From Dethiosulfovibrio salsuginis (GTDB taxonomy: Bacteria; Synergistota; Synergistia; Synergistales; Dethiosulfovibrionaceae), in assembly GCF_900177735.1 (NCBI RefSeq), contig NZ_FXBB01000011.1:1-64000 (forward strand): a DNA stretch of 64,000 nucleotides. Reading direction: 5' to 3'. Below are positions 25,453-33,009 of this stretch, piece after piece. Both the position numbers and the translations under genes were made by a program. How positions within the stretch are numbered: position 1 is the first letter of the stretch; the number at the start of each line of letters is the position of its first letter. The notes beneath the pieces were generated by a model, which saw only the letters and a program-made list of their open reading frames with translations, had not been told where the DNA came from and did no database searches.

Positions 25453-26217
25453 ATGAAAAAAAGCCTAAGCATAGTAGCTGTGATGGTCCTCGCCCTTTTC
25501 GCCGGTTCAGCCTGGGCCTCCCAGAAGGTGGTGGTCTACGGAGACAACGGATATCCCCCCTATTCCTACGGTGAAGGCAGGGATGTAAAGGGAATCTACG
25601 TGGACATACTGAAGGAAGCCTTCTCAAAGATGGAGGGCTACGACGTGGAGATCAAGGTGTTGCCCTGGAAGCGGCTCATGGCCGAGCTTGAGTCGGGCAA
25701 GATAGTGGCGGGCTTTCCTCCCTACAAGGTCGCCGCTAGACCCTGGATGGTCTACTCTGAGCCAATACTCCAGGAGAACGTGGTGGCCTTCGGCCTCAAG
25801 TCGAAGGTGGAGGGCAAGAACAACTGGCCCGAGGACTTCTACAGCTCCAGGGTAGGCCTTAACCACGGATTTTCCTACGAAAATCTTCTTGGACATGAAG
25901 GGTCGAATGCGGTAGCGGAGGGCAAACTCACAGTAGAGGAGGCGATGGATAGCCCTACCAACCTAAGGAAGTTAGTAGCAGGTCGAATAGATGTCTACGT
26001 AAACGACCAGCTCACCGATATATCGGGGTTCTCCTCTGAAGAAGATCCTATAATAATAGCTGCAACGGTAGGAGGACAGTGGGGATACCTGGGCTTCAGC
26101 TCTAACAACAGAGCCTTCCCCTACGCCGACGAATTCAGAGCCGCCTTCGACGAGGTAATAAAGGAAATGAAGGATTCGGGAAGAATCGACGAGATCCTTA
26201 AAAACTACATGAAGTAA
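25453..26217 (+). CDS. Solute-binding protein, SBP_bac_3 type
   Basis: A 254-residue exported protein with signal peptide MKKSLSIVAVMVLALFAGSAWA. The mature part (KVVVYGDNGYPPYSYGEGRDVKGIYVDILKEAF, then VLPWKRLMAELESGKIVAGFPPY) is typical of amino-acid-type binding proteins. No permease or ATPase is nearby, so it may be an orphan binder or a ligand presenter for a sensor. It is closely related to the next gene (26287-27066): both have PPYSY, KGIY, EGYDV, PWKR, VVAFGLKSKVE and WPEDFY. Confidence 0.87.
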   Translation: MKKSLSIVAVMVLALFAGSAWASQKVVVYGDNGYPPYSYGEGRDVKGIYVDILKEAFSKMEGYDVEIKVLPWKRLMAELESGKIVAGFPPYKVAARPWMVYSEPILQENVVAFGLKSKVEGKNNWPEDFYSSRVGLNHGFSYENLLGHEGSNAVAEGKLTVEEAMDSPTNLRKLVAGRIDVYVNDQLTDISGFSSEEDPIIIAATVGGQWGYLGFSSNNRAFPYADEFRAAFDEVIKEMKDSGRIDEILKNYMK

Positions 26218-26221
26218 CCCC

Positions 26222-26261
26222 CAGGGAGGGATAGATCGGACGATCTCTCCCTCCCTGTTTT
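26222..26261 (+). terminator. Rho-independent terminator between the two binding-protein genes
   Basis: CAGGGAGGGA-t-AGATCG pairs with CGATCT-c-TCCCTCCCTG around GA, followed by TTTTGT. It lies 5 bases after the upstream stop. Confidence 0.85.
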
Positions 26262-26286
26262 GTATCCCAAAGAGGAGGGATCCAAG

Positions 26287-27066
26287 GTGAAAAAAACCTT
26301 ACTTAAGGCGATTACGGTGTTTTTTATCCTCCAGGCAACCGGAATAGGCTGGGCCAGCCCTATCAAGGTGACGGTCTACGGAGAGGACGAATATCCTCCA
26401 TACTCCTACAGAGATGGCAGGGAGATAAAGGGAATATACCACCAAATACTGACCGAGGCATTTTCAAGAATGGAGGGATACGACGTCAGGATAGACGTCA
26501 TGCCATGGAAGAGGATGATAGGGGAGCTGGAGAGAGGGAGGATATTTGCCGCCTTCGCTCCCTACAAGGTGGACACCAGGCCATGGATGATCTACTCCAC
26601 GCCGATTCTTGAGGAAAAAGTGGTGGCCTTCGGCCTCAAATCAAAGGTGGAGGACAAAAAGCTGTGGCCCGAGGATTTTTACGGATCCAAAGTCGGGATA
26701 ACCATGGGCTACGACACGGAGGTGCTTTTCGGCAAAAAAGGGGTTATAGCTATTGGGGACGGCAAACTAGAGTCAAAAAGGACGATGGATAACGCCACAA
26801 ACCTTTTCTTGCTCCAATCCGGTAAAATAGACCTGTACCTCAACGATAGCCTGACCGACCTAGGGGGCCTGGATAAATCGGACGATCCGGTGGTTATAGC
26901 GGCGGAGGTGGGCAGCCAATGGGGACACGTTGGATTCACCTCCAACCTGGAGGATTTTCCCTTCGTACAGGATTTCAAAGACAAGTTCGACGGGATAATA
27001 GATGATCTGAGGGCAGAGGGTTTTATAGACAGGATATTGGAGGAACATACAAAAAAATCGTCGTAG
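26287..27066 (+). CDS. Solute-binding protein, SBP_bac_3 type (paralogue)
   Basis: A 259-residue exported protein (signal peptide MKKTLLKAITVFFILQATGIGWA) similar along its whole length to the protein at 25453-26217. It differs in pocket-lining stretches: AAFAPYKVDTRPWMIYSTPI, and VGITMGYDTEVLFG against VGLNHGFSYENLLG. The start is GTG 26287 with AGGAGGG 8 bases upstream; an ATG frame from 26260 begins inside the preceding terminator. The pair looks like a tandem duplication that has since diverged in ligand specificity. Confidence 0.87.
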   Translation: MKKTLLKAITVFFILQATGIGWASPIKVTVYGEDEYPPYSYRDGREIKGIYHQILTEAFSRMEGYDVRIDVMPWKRMIGELERGRIFAAFAPYKVDTRPWMIYSTPILEEKVVAFGLKSKVEDKKLWPEDFYGSKVGITMGYDTEVLFGKKGVIAIGDGKLESKRTMDNATNLFLLQSGKIDLYLNDSLTDLGGLDKSDDPVVIAAEVGSQWGHVGFTSNLEDFPFVQDFKDKFDGIIDDLRAEGFIDRILEEHTKKSS

Positions 27067-27091
27067 CAGAGATGTCGGTCTCCGCTACGAC
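27060..27091 (-). terminator. Terminator for the small exported protein gene
   Basis: TCGTAGC-a-GAGA (27061-27071) pairs with TCTC-c-GCTACGA (27080-27090). On the minus strand it is followed by CGATTTTTTTG, a good U-tract, so it serves the gene at 27105-27521. Confidence 0.8.
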
Positions 27092-27104
27092 AAAAAGGGG
27101 TGGG

Positions 27105-27521
27105 CTAGTTGATCTCTATGGAATCGATTATAGCCTCCATGTCGTCGTGCTCTCCTATCATAACAAGCATAACGTACATGTCGTCGTCTCCGGTTATGAC
27201 AACGTTACACTCAACATCGTTAGGGTTCTTGAATGTAAAGGTGTAGACATCGTCGTCTACATCGGGCTTTGTAGCGTTGAACTGCTTGGCGTACTCGTTG
27301 GCGATAAGCTTGAGATCGGTTCCGTCGTTGTCCTCAAGGGTAATAGTCAGAGCTGCGGAGTTGTCGTCGGCGGTAAGGCTGACGGTGGAACCGTCTTTTC
27401 CCGCACTCCATCCGTTAGGAACCTCTACAGAAAGAGGACCAAAGTTTTTAACTGCGGCAAAAGCGACGGAGGAAAGGGCTAACACTGCGAGCAGAGCGAA
27501 TATAATGGACTTTCTTTTCAT
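27105..27521 (-). CDS. Small exported protein of unknown function
   Basis: 138 residues with signal peptide MKRKSIIFALLAVLALSSVAFA. The mature part (KNFGPLSVEVPNGWSAGKDGSTVSLTADDNSAALTI...) is rich in Asp and predicted beta strands, with a two-strand VYTFTFKNPNDVECNVVITGDDDMYVML segment. It resembles the many small secreted proteins that begin with a V-P-x-G-W motif, but no function is known to me. The ribosome binding site GGAGG is 8 bases from the ATG. It is a single-gene unit with its own terminator. Confidence 0.8.
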   Translation of the reverse strand: MKRKSIIFALLAVLALSSVAFAAVKNFGPLSVEVPNGWSAGKDGSTVSLTADDNSAALTITLEDNDGTDLKLIANEYAKQFNATKPDVDDDVYTFTFKNPNDVECNVVITGDDDMYVMLVMIGEHDDMEAIIDSIEIN

Positions 27522-27904
27522 ACGAAAAAACCTCCCGAGTTAAACCTTGTTTTTGAGACCGAATCGTCCCTACGTGGAAGATTGTAAATCCCCCGTCCAC
27601 GAAGGTCTATTACCCCAGGTCAGTACATACAGACCGGATATGGCTTTTTTTGGGAAAAAGGGGATTTTCAACAAAGCAGACCGAGAGACTTTCCCTTTTC
27701 AACTAAAGAGCACCTCTAGAAACTCACCTTCGAGCCCCCTCGGCTTGGGGCGACGTCCTGTCGCCCCATTCGACTACAAGTATATGGGCTCTGGGCTACG
27801 TCGGAACGATCTCTCCGAGGATTAGAGTTTTTAGAGGTTCTCTAAAATACAGACACTATTCCGAGAGGAGAGAGGCTGATCAACATGATTAACAGCCTAA
27901 CGCG
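27522..27904. other. Intergenic region with repeat copy C and a leader frame
   Basis: The region holds the 5' end of the small exported protein gene, repeat copy C (27712-27838), and a 10-codon frame at 27885-27917 in front of the LuxR-type gene. I see nothing else supportable in 27545-27711. Confidence 0.6.
27712..27838 (+). repeat. Palindromic intergenic repeat, copy C (short form)
   Basis: 127 bp. The left arm CCTCTAGAAACTCACCTTCGAG joins directly to CCCCTCGGCTTGGGGCGAC and then follows the full-length sequence to CTCTCCGAGGATTAGAGTTTTTAGAGG. About 105 bp between two CCCCTCGG sequences present in full copies is missing. Confidence 0.9.
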
Positions 27905-27917
27905 ATGGGATACTTAG
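27885..27917 (+). CDS. Possible 10-residue leader peptide before the LuxR-type gene
   Basis: ATG at 27885 follows GAGAGGAGAGAGG, the only strong ribosome binding site here, and encodes MINSLTRWDT before TAG at 27915-27917. The main gene's ATG (27905) lies inside this frame and lacks its own site. This suggests translational coupling, but it is based on layout only. Confidence 0.4.
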   Translation: MINSLTRWDT

Positions 27918-30427
27918 AGGATTTCTGCCCTCCAGAGATAGATGGAAAACAGATATACCGCCAGAGGATAGCCTCTGCCTTGGACGAGGCAAAGGGTAAA
28001 AAAGGGCATTGGGTATACGTCTCCGCACCGGGAGGATTTGGAAAGACCGTTGCGGTCTCCCAGTGGCTTAAACCTCAGAAAAATAAACTGGCCTGGCTCA
28101 ACATCAGCGAAAGGGACAACGACGAAGGGACCTTCGTCCGTCGGTTTCTAGGTGCCCTTAGCTTCGCCCAGAAGGCCAACAGGAAACTACAAAGAGAGGT
28201 GAAAAGGACAAGCCCACCTTTTGTAGAGCATCTTTTTAGGTCTATAAACCTGATGCTGGACAACGACAAACAATACGTAATCGTCTTAGATGACTTTCAC
28301 TGCATAAATAACAGCAAAATACTAGACATATTCCCTATTTTAATTAAAACTCTACCTAAACAGGTAACAATTTGTTTTATAGGGCGATCGATTCCTAACG
28401 ACGTATTCGTCGATAGTATCTTCAAAAACAATATAACCCTAATATCATCCAAAGACCTCGCTTTCGATAGTTTTGAGCTAGAAAGCATTCTAAAACAAAA
28501 CAGATCCCAACAGGACGTAGAGGATATTATATCCAGAACAGGCGGCTGGCCTATCGCGGTCAGGGCTCTGACGATGAAATCCTCTGAGCTGCCCGACCTG
28601 AGGAACAGCTCGATTCAGGAGGATCTGCTTTTTCGATACCTCGACCTTCACGTCTGGCAGAGGTGGGACGGGAAAAGCCAGGAATTTTTCATGGACCTGT
28701 CGTTAGTCCAAGAGCTGGACGAAGACATATGCAGAGCTATAACAGGTATAGAAAACAGCTTCGACCTCCTGAGGGATTTCTACGCTAAAGGTAACTTTAT
28801 GAACTCCATCGGAAAGGGAAAATACCGACTCCACGATCTATTTAGGGACTTCCTGATGGAAAAACTCAACGCCACAAAGACAGAAGAGGAGATAAAGGAG
28901 CTCAACAAAAGGATAGGCGACTTTTTTTACGAGCAGGGCGATTACTGCTCCGCTGTGTCCTTCTACGTCAGATGCCAGGACCTCCAGGGCATATCGGACT
29001 GTAGCGCCTCCTTCACACAGTATGATCCATCGCTGTCGATAGAGGCCAGAGTGGAGTTTTTTAAAAAGAACATAATGGACAACGGCCATCTCCCTGTGGA
29101 GAAAAACCCCCACCTATGCGCCCAGTGTGCCTTTATACACTACATGGAGGGGAACGCCAGAAACTTTATTACCTCCATAGAAAAACTATATGATTATTTA
29201 AAAACAATAAACGATCCTAAACTGAAAGCCCTCATATATGTCCTGAGGTGTCTGGATTTCAGGATCCATCTCACCGATTACGCCCAGGAGTTGACTGAGA
29301 CCAAAGCAAACCATCTCCCGGAAAAGGGCAAAATAAGGACCGGTACCTTTACCGCCGCCATGCCGATCCTACATAGGTCCCTAAGGGAACGGTCCGAGTT
29401 GGCCCTTGAGCCTGAAAATCTCTCCCAGAACGTCGAAAAGCTCTTCGCAGGACTGTCGCCTATTTTCGGTTACGAACACGAGGCGATGCTCCACTGTCAG
29501 ATGGCTGGCATCCTCTACGAGCAGGACAGGCTCACCGAGGCCTACAAGTTCGCCCTGGAAAGCCACAGATCGGCGATAAACGGCGGATCTCGACCGGAAC
29601 TGTCCTTCTGCTCCAGGATGATACTCATCGCCATACTGAAGGCAATGGAGAGAGGCAATGAGGCGGAGATTCTTGGGTCGGAGGTGGGAAAATGGATAGA
29701 GGATGAAAATCTTCTATTTTTGATACCTAACTTCAGGGCTTGGCGGTTCAGGGAGAGGATGGAGAAAGGTGAAATAGAGGCGGGGAAAGAGTGGCTAAAA
29801 TCCTATTCGGTCCCCTTGATGGGAAACCTCCCTCTCTACAAGATGTATCAACACTTCACCACCTTGAGGGCACTGATAGCCACAGGATCAAACGCCCTAG
29901 GGGTCATGTTCGGAGAGAGGATCCTCCAGTTAGCCAGGGATTTTCACCGCCCCAGCGACGTAATAGAGAGCTCAATTCTGCTCTCCGTGGCCAACTGGAA
30001 CATCGGCGACAGGGAAAGGTCGCTGCAATACCTGGAGGAAGCCCTTGAGGAGGGCTGTAAATACGGCTATATAACCTTATTTACCGAGGAAAGAGAGTGG
30101 TTAAGATCGATAGTAGAGGCCTATCTGAAGGGAGCGAAGCAAGACGGAAGGGAGCTATCCCATTACTCGATGAAAATTATCGTCTCCATAATAGAGCGAT
30201 CAAACGCAGGTGAGGAACGTAGGCCTCTTCCCGAGGTATCTCTGACCGACAGGGAGAATCTCACCCTGAAACTTATATCTCAAAATCTCAGCTACAGGAT
30301 GATAGCCCAGGAGCTAGGAATCAGTCACTCTACGGCAAAATACCACGTGTTAAAGCTATACAGGTCTTTAGGGGTATCCTCCGGCCCAGAGGCCTTGGTA
30401 AAGGCAAAGCAGATGGGCTATATCTAA
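27905..30427 (+). CDS. LuxR family regulator with MalT-like STAND ATPase domain
   Basis: An 840-residue signal-transduction ATPase. Walker A is SAPGGFGKTVA (about 40-50), Walker B VIVLDDFH, and a winged-helix and helical repeat region follows (SFYVRCQDLQGIS and on; TPR-like, about 340-760). The C-terminal LuxR helix-turn-helix is LTDRENLTLKLISQNLSYRMIAQELGISHSTAKYHVLKLYRSLGV. Proteins of the MalT/AcoK type bind a ligand through the repeat domain and then activate transcription. The likely target is unknown; no transport operon is adjacent on the same strand. The ATG at 27905 is the first possible start in this frame, and translation may be coupled to the leader frame. Confidence 0.88.
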   Translation: MGYLEDFCPPEIDGKQIYRQRIASALDEAKGKKGHWVYVSAPGGFGKTVAVSQWLKPQKNKLAWLNISERDNDEGTFVRRFLGALSFAQKANRKLQREVKRTSPPFVEHLFRSINLMLDNDKQYVIVLDDFHCINNSKILDIFPILIKTLPKQVTICFIGRSIPNDVFVDSIFKNNITLISSKDLAFDSFELESILKQNRSQQDVEDIISRTGGWPIAVRALTMKSSELPDLRNSSIQEDLLFRYLDLHVWQRWDGKSQEFFMDLSLVQELDEDICRAITGIENSFDLLRDFYAKGNFMNSIGKGKYRLHDLFRDFLMEKLNATKTEEEIKELNKRIGDFFYEQGDYCSAVSFYVRCQDLQGISDCSASFTQYDPSLSIEARVEFFKKNIMDNGHLPVEKNPHLCAQCAFIHYMEGNARNFITSIEKLYDYLKTINDPKLKALIYVLRCLDFRIHLTDYAQELTETKANHLPEKGKIRTGTFTAAMPILHRSLRERSELALEPENLSQNVEKLFAGLSPIFGYEHEAMLHCQMAGILYEQDRLTEAYKFALESHRSAINGGSRPELSFCSRMILIAILKAMERGNEAEILGSEVGKWIEDENLLFLIPNFRAWRFRERMEKGEIEAGKEWLKSYSVPLMGNLPLYKMYQHFTTLRALIATGSNALGVMFGERILQLARDFHRPSDVIESSILLSVANWNIGDRERSLQYLEEALEEGCKYGYITLFTEEREWLRSIVEAYLKGAKQDGRELSHYSMKIIVSIIERSNAGEERRPLPEVSLTDRENLTLKLISQNLSYRMIAQELGISHSTAKYHVLKLYRSLGVSSGPEALVKAKQMGYI

Positions 30428-30430
30428 TTT

Positions 30431-30471
30431 ACGGTATGGGATCTGATCCTGAAATTAGATCCCATACCGTA
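30431..30471. terminator. Bidirectional terminator between LuxR-type gene and fumC
   Basis: ACGGTATGGGATCT pairs perfectly with AGATCCCATACCGT around a 12-base loop, between convergent genes. U-tracts are weak on both sides (AATATTT on plus, AAATTAGAT on minus). Confidence 0.7.
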
Positions 30472-30475
30472 ATAT

Positions 30476-31837
30476 TTAGACCATCCTCTCGGGCACCACC
30501 AGTTTGTCGAACTCGTCCCCCGTAAGGACCCCCATGGACACGGCAGCCTCCTTAAGGGTCGTCCTCTCCTGGTGGGCCTTTTTAGCCACCGATGCGGCGG
30601 TATCGTATCCCAGAGCAGGAGCAAGGGCGGTGACCAGCATGAGGGACCTGTCCCTGGTGGATGATAGCCTCTCCTCGTCTGCCTCTAGGCCTTTGAGACA
30701 TCTCTCGGTGAAGGAGTTGATTCCGTCGCTGAGGAGCCTCACCGACTGGAGGACGGCGTTGATCATCACCGGCATAAACACGTTAAGCTGAAAGTTTCCC
30801 TGACTCGCCGCGATGCCTACGACGGCGTCGTTGCCCATGACCTGGACCGATATCATGGTGATGGCCTCCACCTGGGTGGGGTTGACCTTCCCGGGCATTA
30901 TAGAGCTACCTGGCTCGTTTGCCGGTATAACCAGCTCTCCCAGGCCACACCGAGGGCCCGAGGCCAGCCACCGAACGTCGTTGGCTATTTTCATCAGGTC
31001 CGCCGCCAGGGCCTTAAGGGTACCGTGGAGGGCGACCAGCTCGTCCTTACTGGTGAGGGAGTGGAACTTATCCGGCGCCGATCTAAAATCGATACCCGTG
31101 ATATCCCCGAGCTGGACCGCTACCTTTTCACCGAAGCCATCTGGGGCGTTGAGCCCAGTCCCTACCGCCGTTCCCCCTATAGCGAGGTCTTTAAGGTATT
31201 CCACCGACGTCATTATCATAGACTGACAACGCTCGATCATCCTGAGCCAGCCACCTATTTCCTGACCTAAGGTGACAGGGGTCGCGTCCTGAAGGTGGGT
31301 TCGTCCTATCTTCACCAGACCGGCGTAGCGATCCCTTTTTTCACCCAAAACCCCCGCCATCCCCTCCATAGCGGGTATAAGCCTCTCCTCCACCGCCAAT
31401 ACAGTGGCTAAGTGCATAGCTGTTGGAAATACGTCGTTACTGCTCTGGCTGCGATTTACGTGGTCGTTAGGGTGGATCGGCTCTCCTGAATACTTTGACG
31501 CCAGGTTGGCCAGGACCTCGTTGACGTTCATGTTGGTCTGAGTTCCGCTGCCGGTCTGCCAAAGGGAAAGTGGAAACTGATCGTCATGGTCTCCGGCTAT
31601 AACCTTATCCGCCGCTCTAGCTATCGCTACGCCCTTTTCCTTATCCAAAACCTTTAGTTCAACGTTAACTATAGCTGCGGCCTTCTTTATCATTCCGACG
31701 GCCTCAATTACCTCGGAGGGCATTTTCTCCGTGCCTATGGGAAAGTTCACCAAGCTTCTCTGAGTCTGAGCGCCCCAAAGGGCCTGTTCTGGCACTTGAA
31801 CCTCTCCTAGAGAATCTCTCTCTACTCTGTATTTCAA
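30476..31837 (-). CDS. fumC: Class II fumarate hydratase
   Basis: A 453-residue fumarase of the heat-stable, iron-independent class. The fumarase/aspartase signature GSSIMPGKVNPTQ is present, with SGSGTQTNMNVNEV-like LWQTGSGTQTNMNVNEVLAN, NDVFPTAMHLATV and GRTHLQDATPVTLGQE. It interconverts fumarate and malate. The preferred start is TTG 31837, 7 bases after GGAGG; GTG 31846 overlaps that ribosome binding site. It is divergent from nikR. Confidence 0.95.
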   Translation of the reverse strand: MKYRVERDSLGEVQVPEQALWGAQTQRSLVNFPIGTEKMPSEVIEAVGMIKKAAAIVNVELKVLDKEKGVAIARAADKVIAGDHDDQFPLSLWQTGSGTQTNMNVNEVLANLASKYSGEPIHPNDHVNRSQSSNDVFPTAMHLATVLAVEERLIPAMEGMAGVLGEKRDRYAGLVKIGRTHLQDATPVTLGQEIGGWLRMIERCQSMIMTSVEYLKDLAIGGTAVGTGLNAPDGFGEKVAVQLGDITGIDFRSAPDKFHSLTSKDELVALHGTLKALAADLMKIANDVRWLASGPRCGLGELVIPANEPGSSIMPGKVNPTQVEAITMISVQVMGNDAVVGIAASQGNFQLNVFMPVMINAVLQSVRLLSDGINSFTERCLKGLEADEERLSSTRDRSLMLVTALAPALGYDTAASVAKKAHQERTTLKEAAVSMGVLTGDEFDKLVVPERMV

Positions 31838-31892
31838 AATATACACCTCCGTTTTTTTCTCCTATAATAAAACCATGGGGGGAGATAGAGAT

Positions 31893-32306
31893 ATGACAGG
31901 CGACACGTTGATTCGTTTCGGGGTGGCGGTTCCGGAACGGCTCCTACGGGAGTTTGACCGCCATATCGAGTCTCAGGGTATTCCAAATCGGTCGGAAGCA
32001 CTGAGACAGCTGATAAGGGACTCTCTGGCTGAAAAGTGCTGGGTTCAGGGGAAAGGGCTGGTCTACGGCTCTATAACCATATCATACAACCATCACACCA
32101 GAGAGGCCTGTTCCATCCTGACCGATATACAGCACCGGTTCAGCGACGTCATAGTCTGCACCACACACGTCCACGCCGACCAGGACAACTGTCTGGAGGT
32201 AATAGTGGTAAAAGGGGAGGCTGATTTTGTCAGATCACTGATACAGGAGCTATCGGGAGTCAAGGCGGTAAACAACCTCTCTCCGGTGGTTGCGTCGGTG
32301 CTGTGA
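31893..32306 (+). CDS. nikR: Nickel-responsive regulator NikR
   Basis: 137 residues. The N-terminal ribbon-helix-helix is LIRFGVAVPERLLREFDRHI...NRSEALRQLIRDSL; the C-terminal ACT-type domain has metal ligands in SYNHHT and THVHADQDNCLEV (His-x-His and Cys). NikR represses nickel uptake when nickel is sufficient. The start is ATG 31893 with GGGAG 8 bases upstream. A -10-like TATAAT lies at 31863-31868. No nickel transporter is in the window, so its targets are elsewhere. Confidence 0.93.
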   Translation: MTGDTLIRFGVAVPERLLREFDRHIESQGIPNRSEALRQLIRDSLAEKCWVQGKGLVYGSITISYNHHTREACSILTDIQHRFSDVIVCTTHVHADQDNCLEVIVVKGEADFVRSLIQELSGVKAVNNLSPVVASVL

Positions 32307-32309
32307 CAG

Positions 32310-32340
32310 ATAAGGCCGACGGTAGATCCGTCGGCCTTAT
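32310..32340. terminator. Bidirectional terminator between nikR and ridA
   Basis: ATAAGGCCGACGG pairs with CCGTCGGCCTTAT around TAGAT, between convergent genes. Confidence 0.85.
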
Positions 32341-32349
32341 GCTATAGGC

Positions 32350-32724
32350 TTACTTAAGGGCAACTACCTCTATCTCTACCATGCCGTCCATAGGGAGCTT
32401 AGCGACCTGGAAGGCGCTTCTGGCGGGGCAGTCTCCGGTGAAAAACTGGCTGTATACGCCGTTCATGGCGACGAAGTCGTTCATGTCCTTGAGGAACACG
32501 GTTGTCTTTACCACTTTATCCATGGAGGAACCGGCGGCCTCAAGAACCGCCTTGACGTTCTCCAGGGCCCTCTTGGTCTGTTCTTCTATCGTGGGGGCGA
32601 ACTCTTTGGTCTCAGGGTCCATTCCAAGCTGTCCCGAGGTGTAGACGAACTGCTCGGTCTCCATGCCCTGGCTGTAGGGTCCGATCGCTCCCGGCGCTTT
32701 GTCGGTGATAATAGGTTTTCTCAT
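32350..32724 (-). CDS. ridA: RidA family reactive intermediate/imine deaminase
   Basis: A 124-residue RidA/YjgF protein that clears 2-aminoacrylate and related enamines, such as those made by serine dehydratases. The motifs APGAIGPYSQG, YTSGQLGMDP, NVKAVLEAAGSSMDKVVKTTVFL and the C-terminal CPARSAFQVAKLPMDGMVEIEVVAL (substrate Arg and Glu) are present. The start is ATG 32724 after AGGAGGT. An L-serine dehydratase is encoded at 36763-38318, a natural partner. Confidence 0.95.
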   Translation of the reverse strand: MRKPIITDKAPGAIGPYSQGMETEQFVYTSGQLGMDPETKEFAPTIEEQTKRALENVKAVLEAAGSSMDKVVKTTVFLKDMNDFVAMNGVYSQFFTGDCPARSAFQVAKLPMDGMVEIEVVALK

Positions 32725-32759
32725 AGACGATACCTCCTGTTTTATGGTTCTACATGGAC

Positions 32760-33000
32760 ATCTCTAAAAACTCAATTTTAAGTTTCCTCGGAGAGATCGT
32801 CCCGTCTACGCCCTGTTTCGCCCAATCGTATACTCGACCTGCCTGTTCCGTACGAACCGCCTCGGAGGGCACGTTCTGTGCCCCCTCGGCTTGGGGCGAC
32901 GTCCTGTCGCCCCATTCGACTACACGACGGCATGTCGAGTATACGGGCTCAAATGGGCTACGTCGAAACGATCTCTCCGAGGATCAGCGTTTTTAGAGGT
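32760..33000 (+). repeat. Palindromic intergenic repeat, copy D (full length)
   Basis: About 241 bp running from CATCTCTAAAAACTC to GTTTTTAGAGGT. All four nested elements are present: outer arms, CCTCGGAGAGATCGT with ACGATCTCTCCGAGG, GTATACTCGACCTGCC with GGCATGTCGAGTATAC, and the central hairpins GGGCACGTTCTGTGCCC and GGGGCGACGTCCTGTCGCCCC. It fills the gap between the ridA start and the GGDEF-protein stop. Confidence 0.93.
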
Positions 33001-33009
33001 CCCTATACA

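Noticed and set aside
8440-30350. Other CACGTG sequences (near 8446, 9225, 24016 and 30342) as parS candidates
   Set aside because: None extends to the TTTCACGTGAAA core; all lie within coding sequence.
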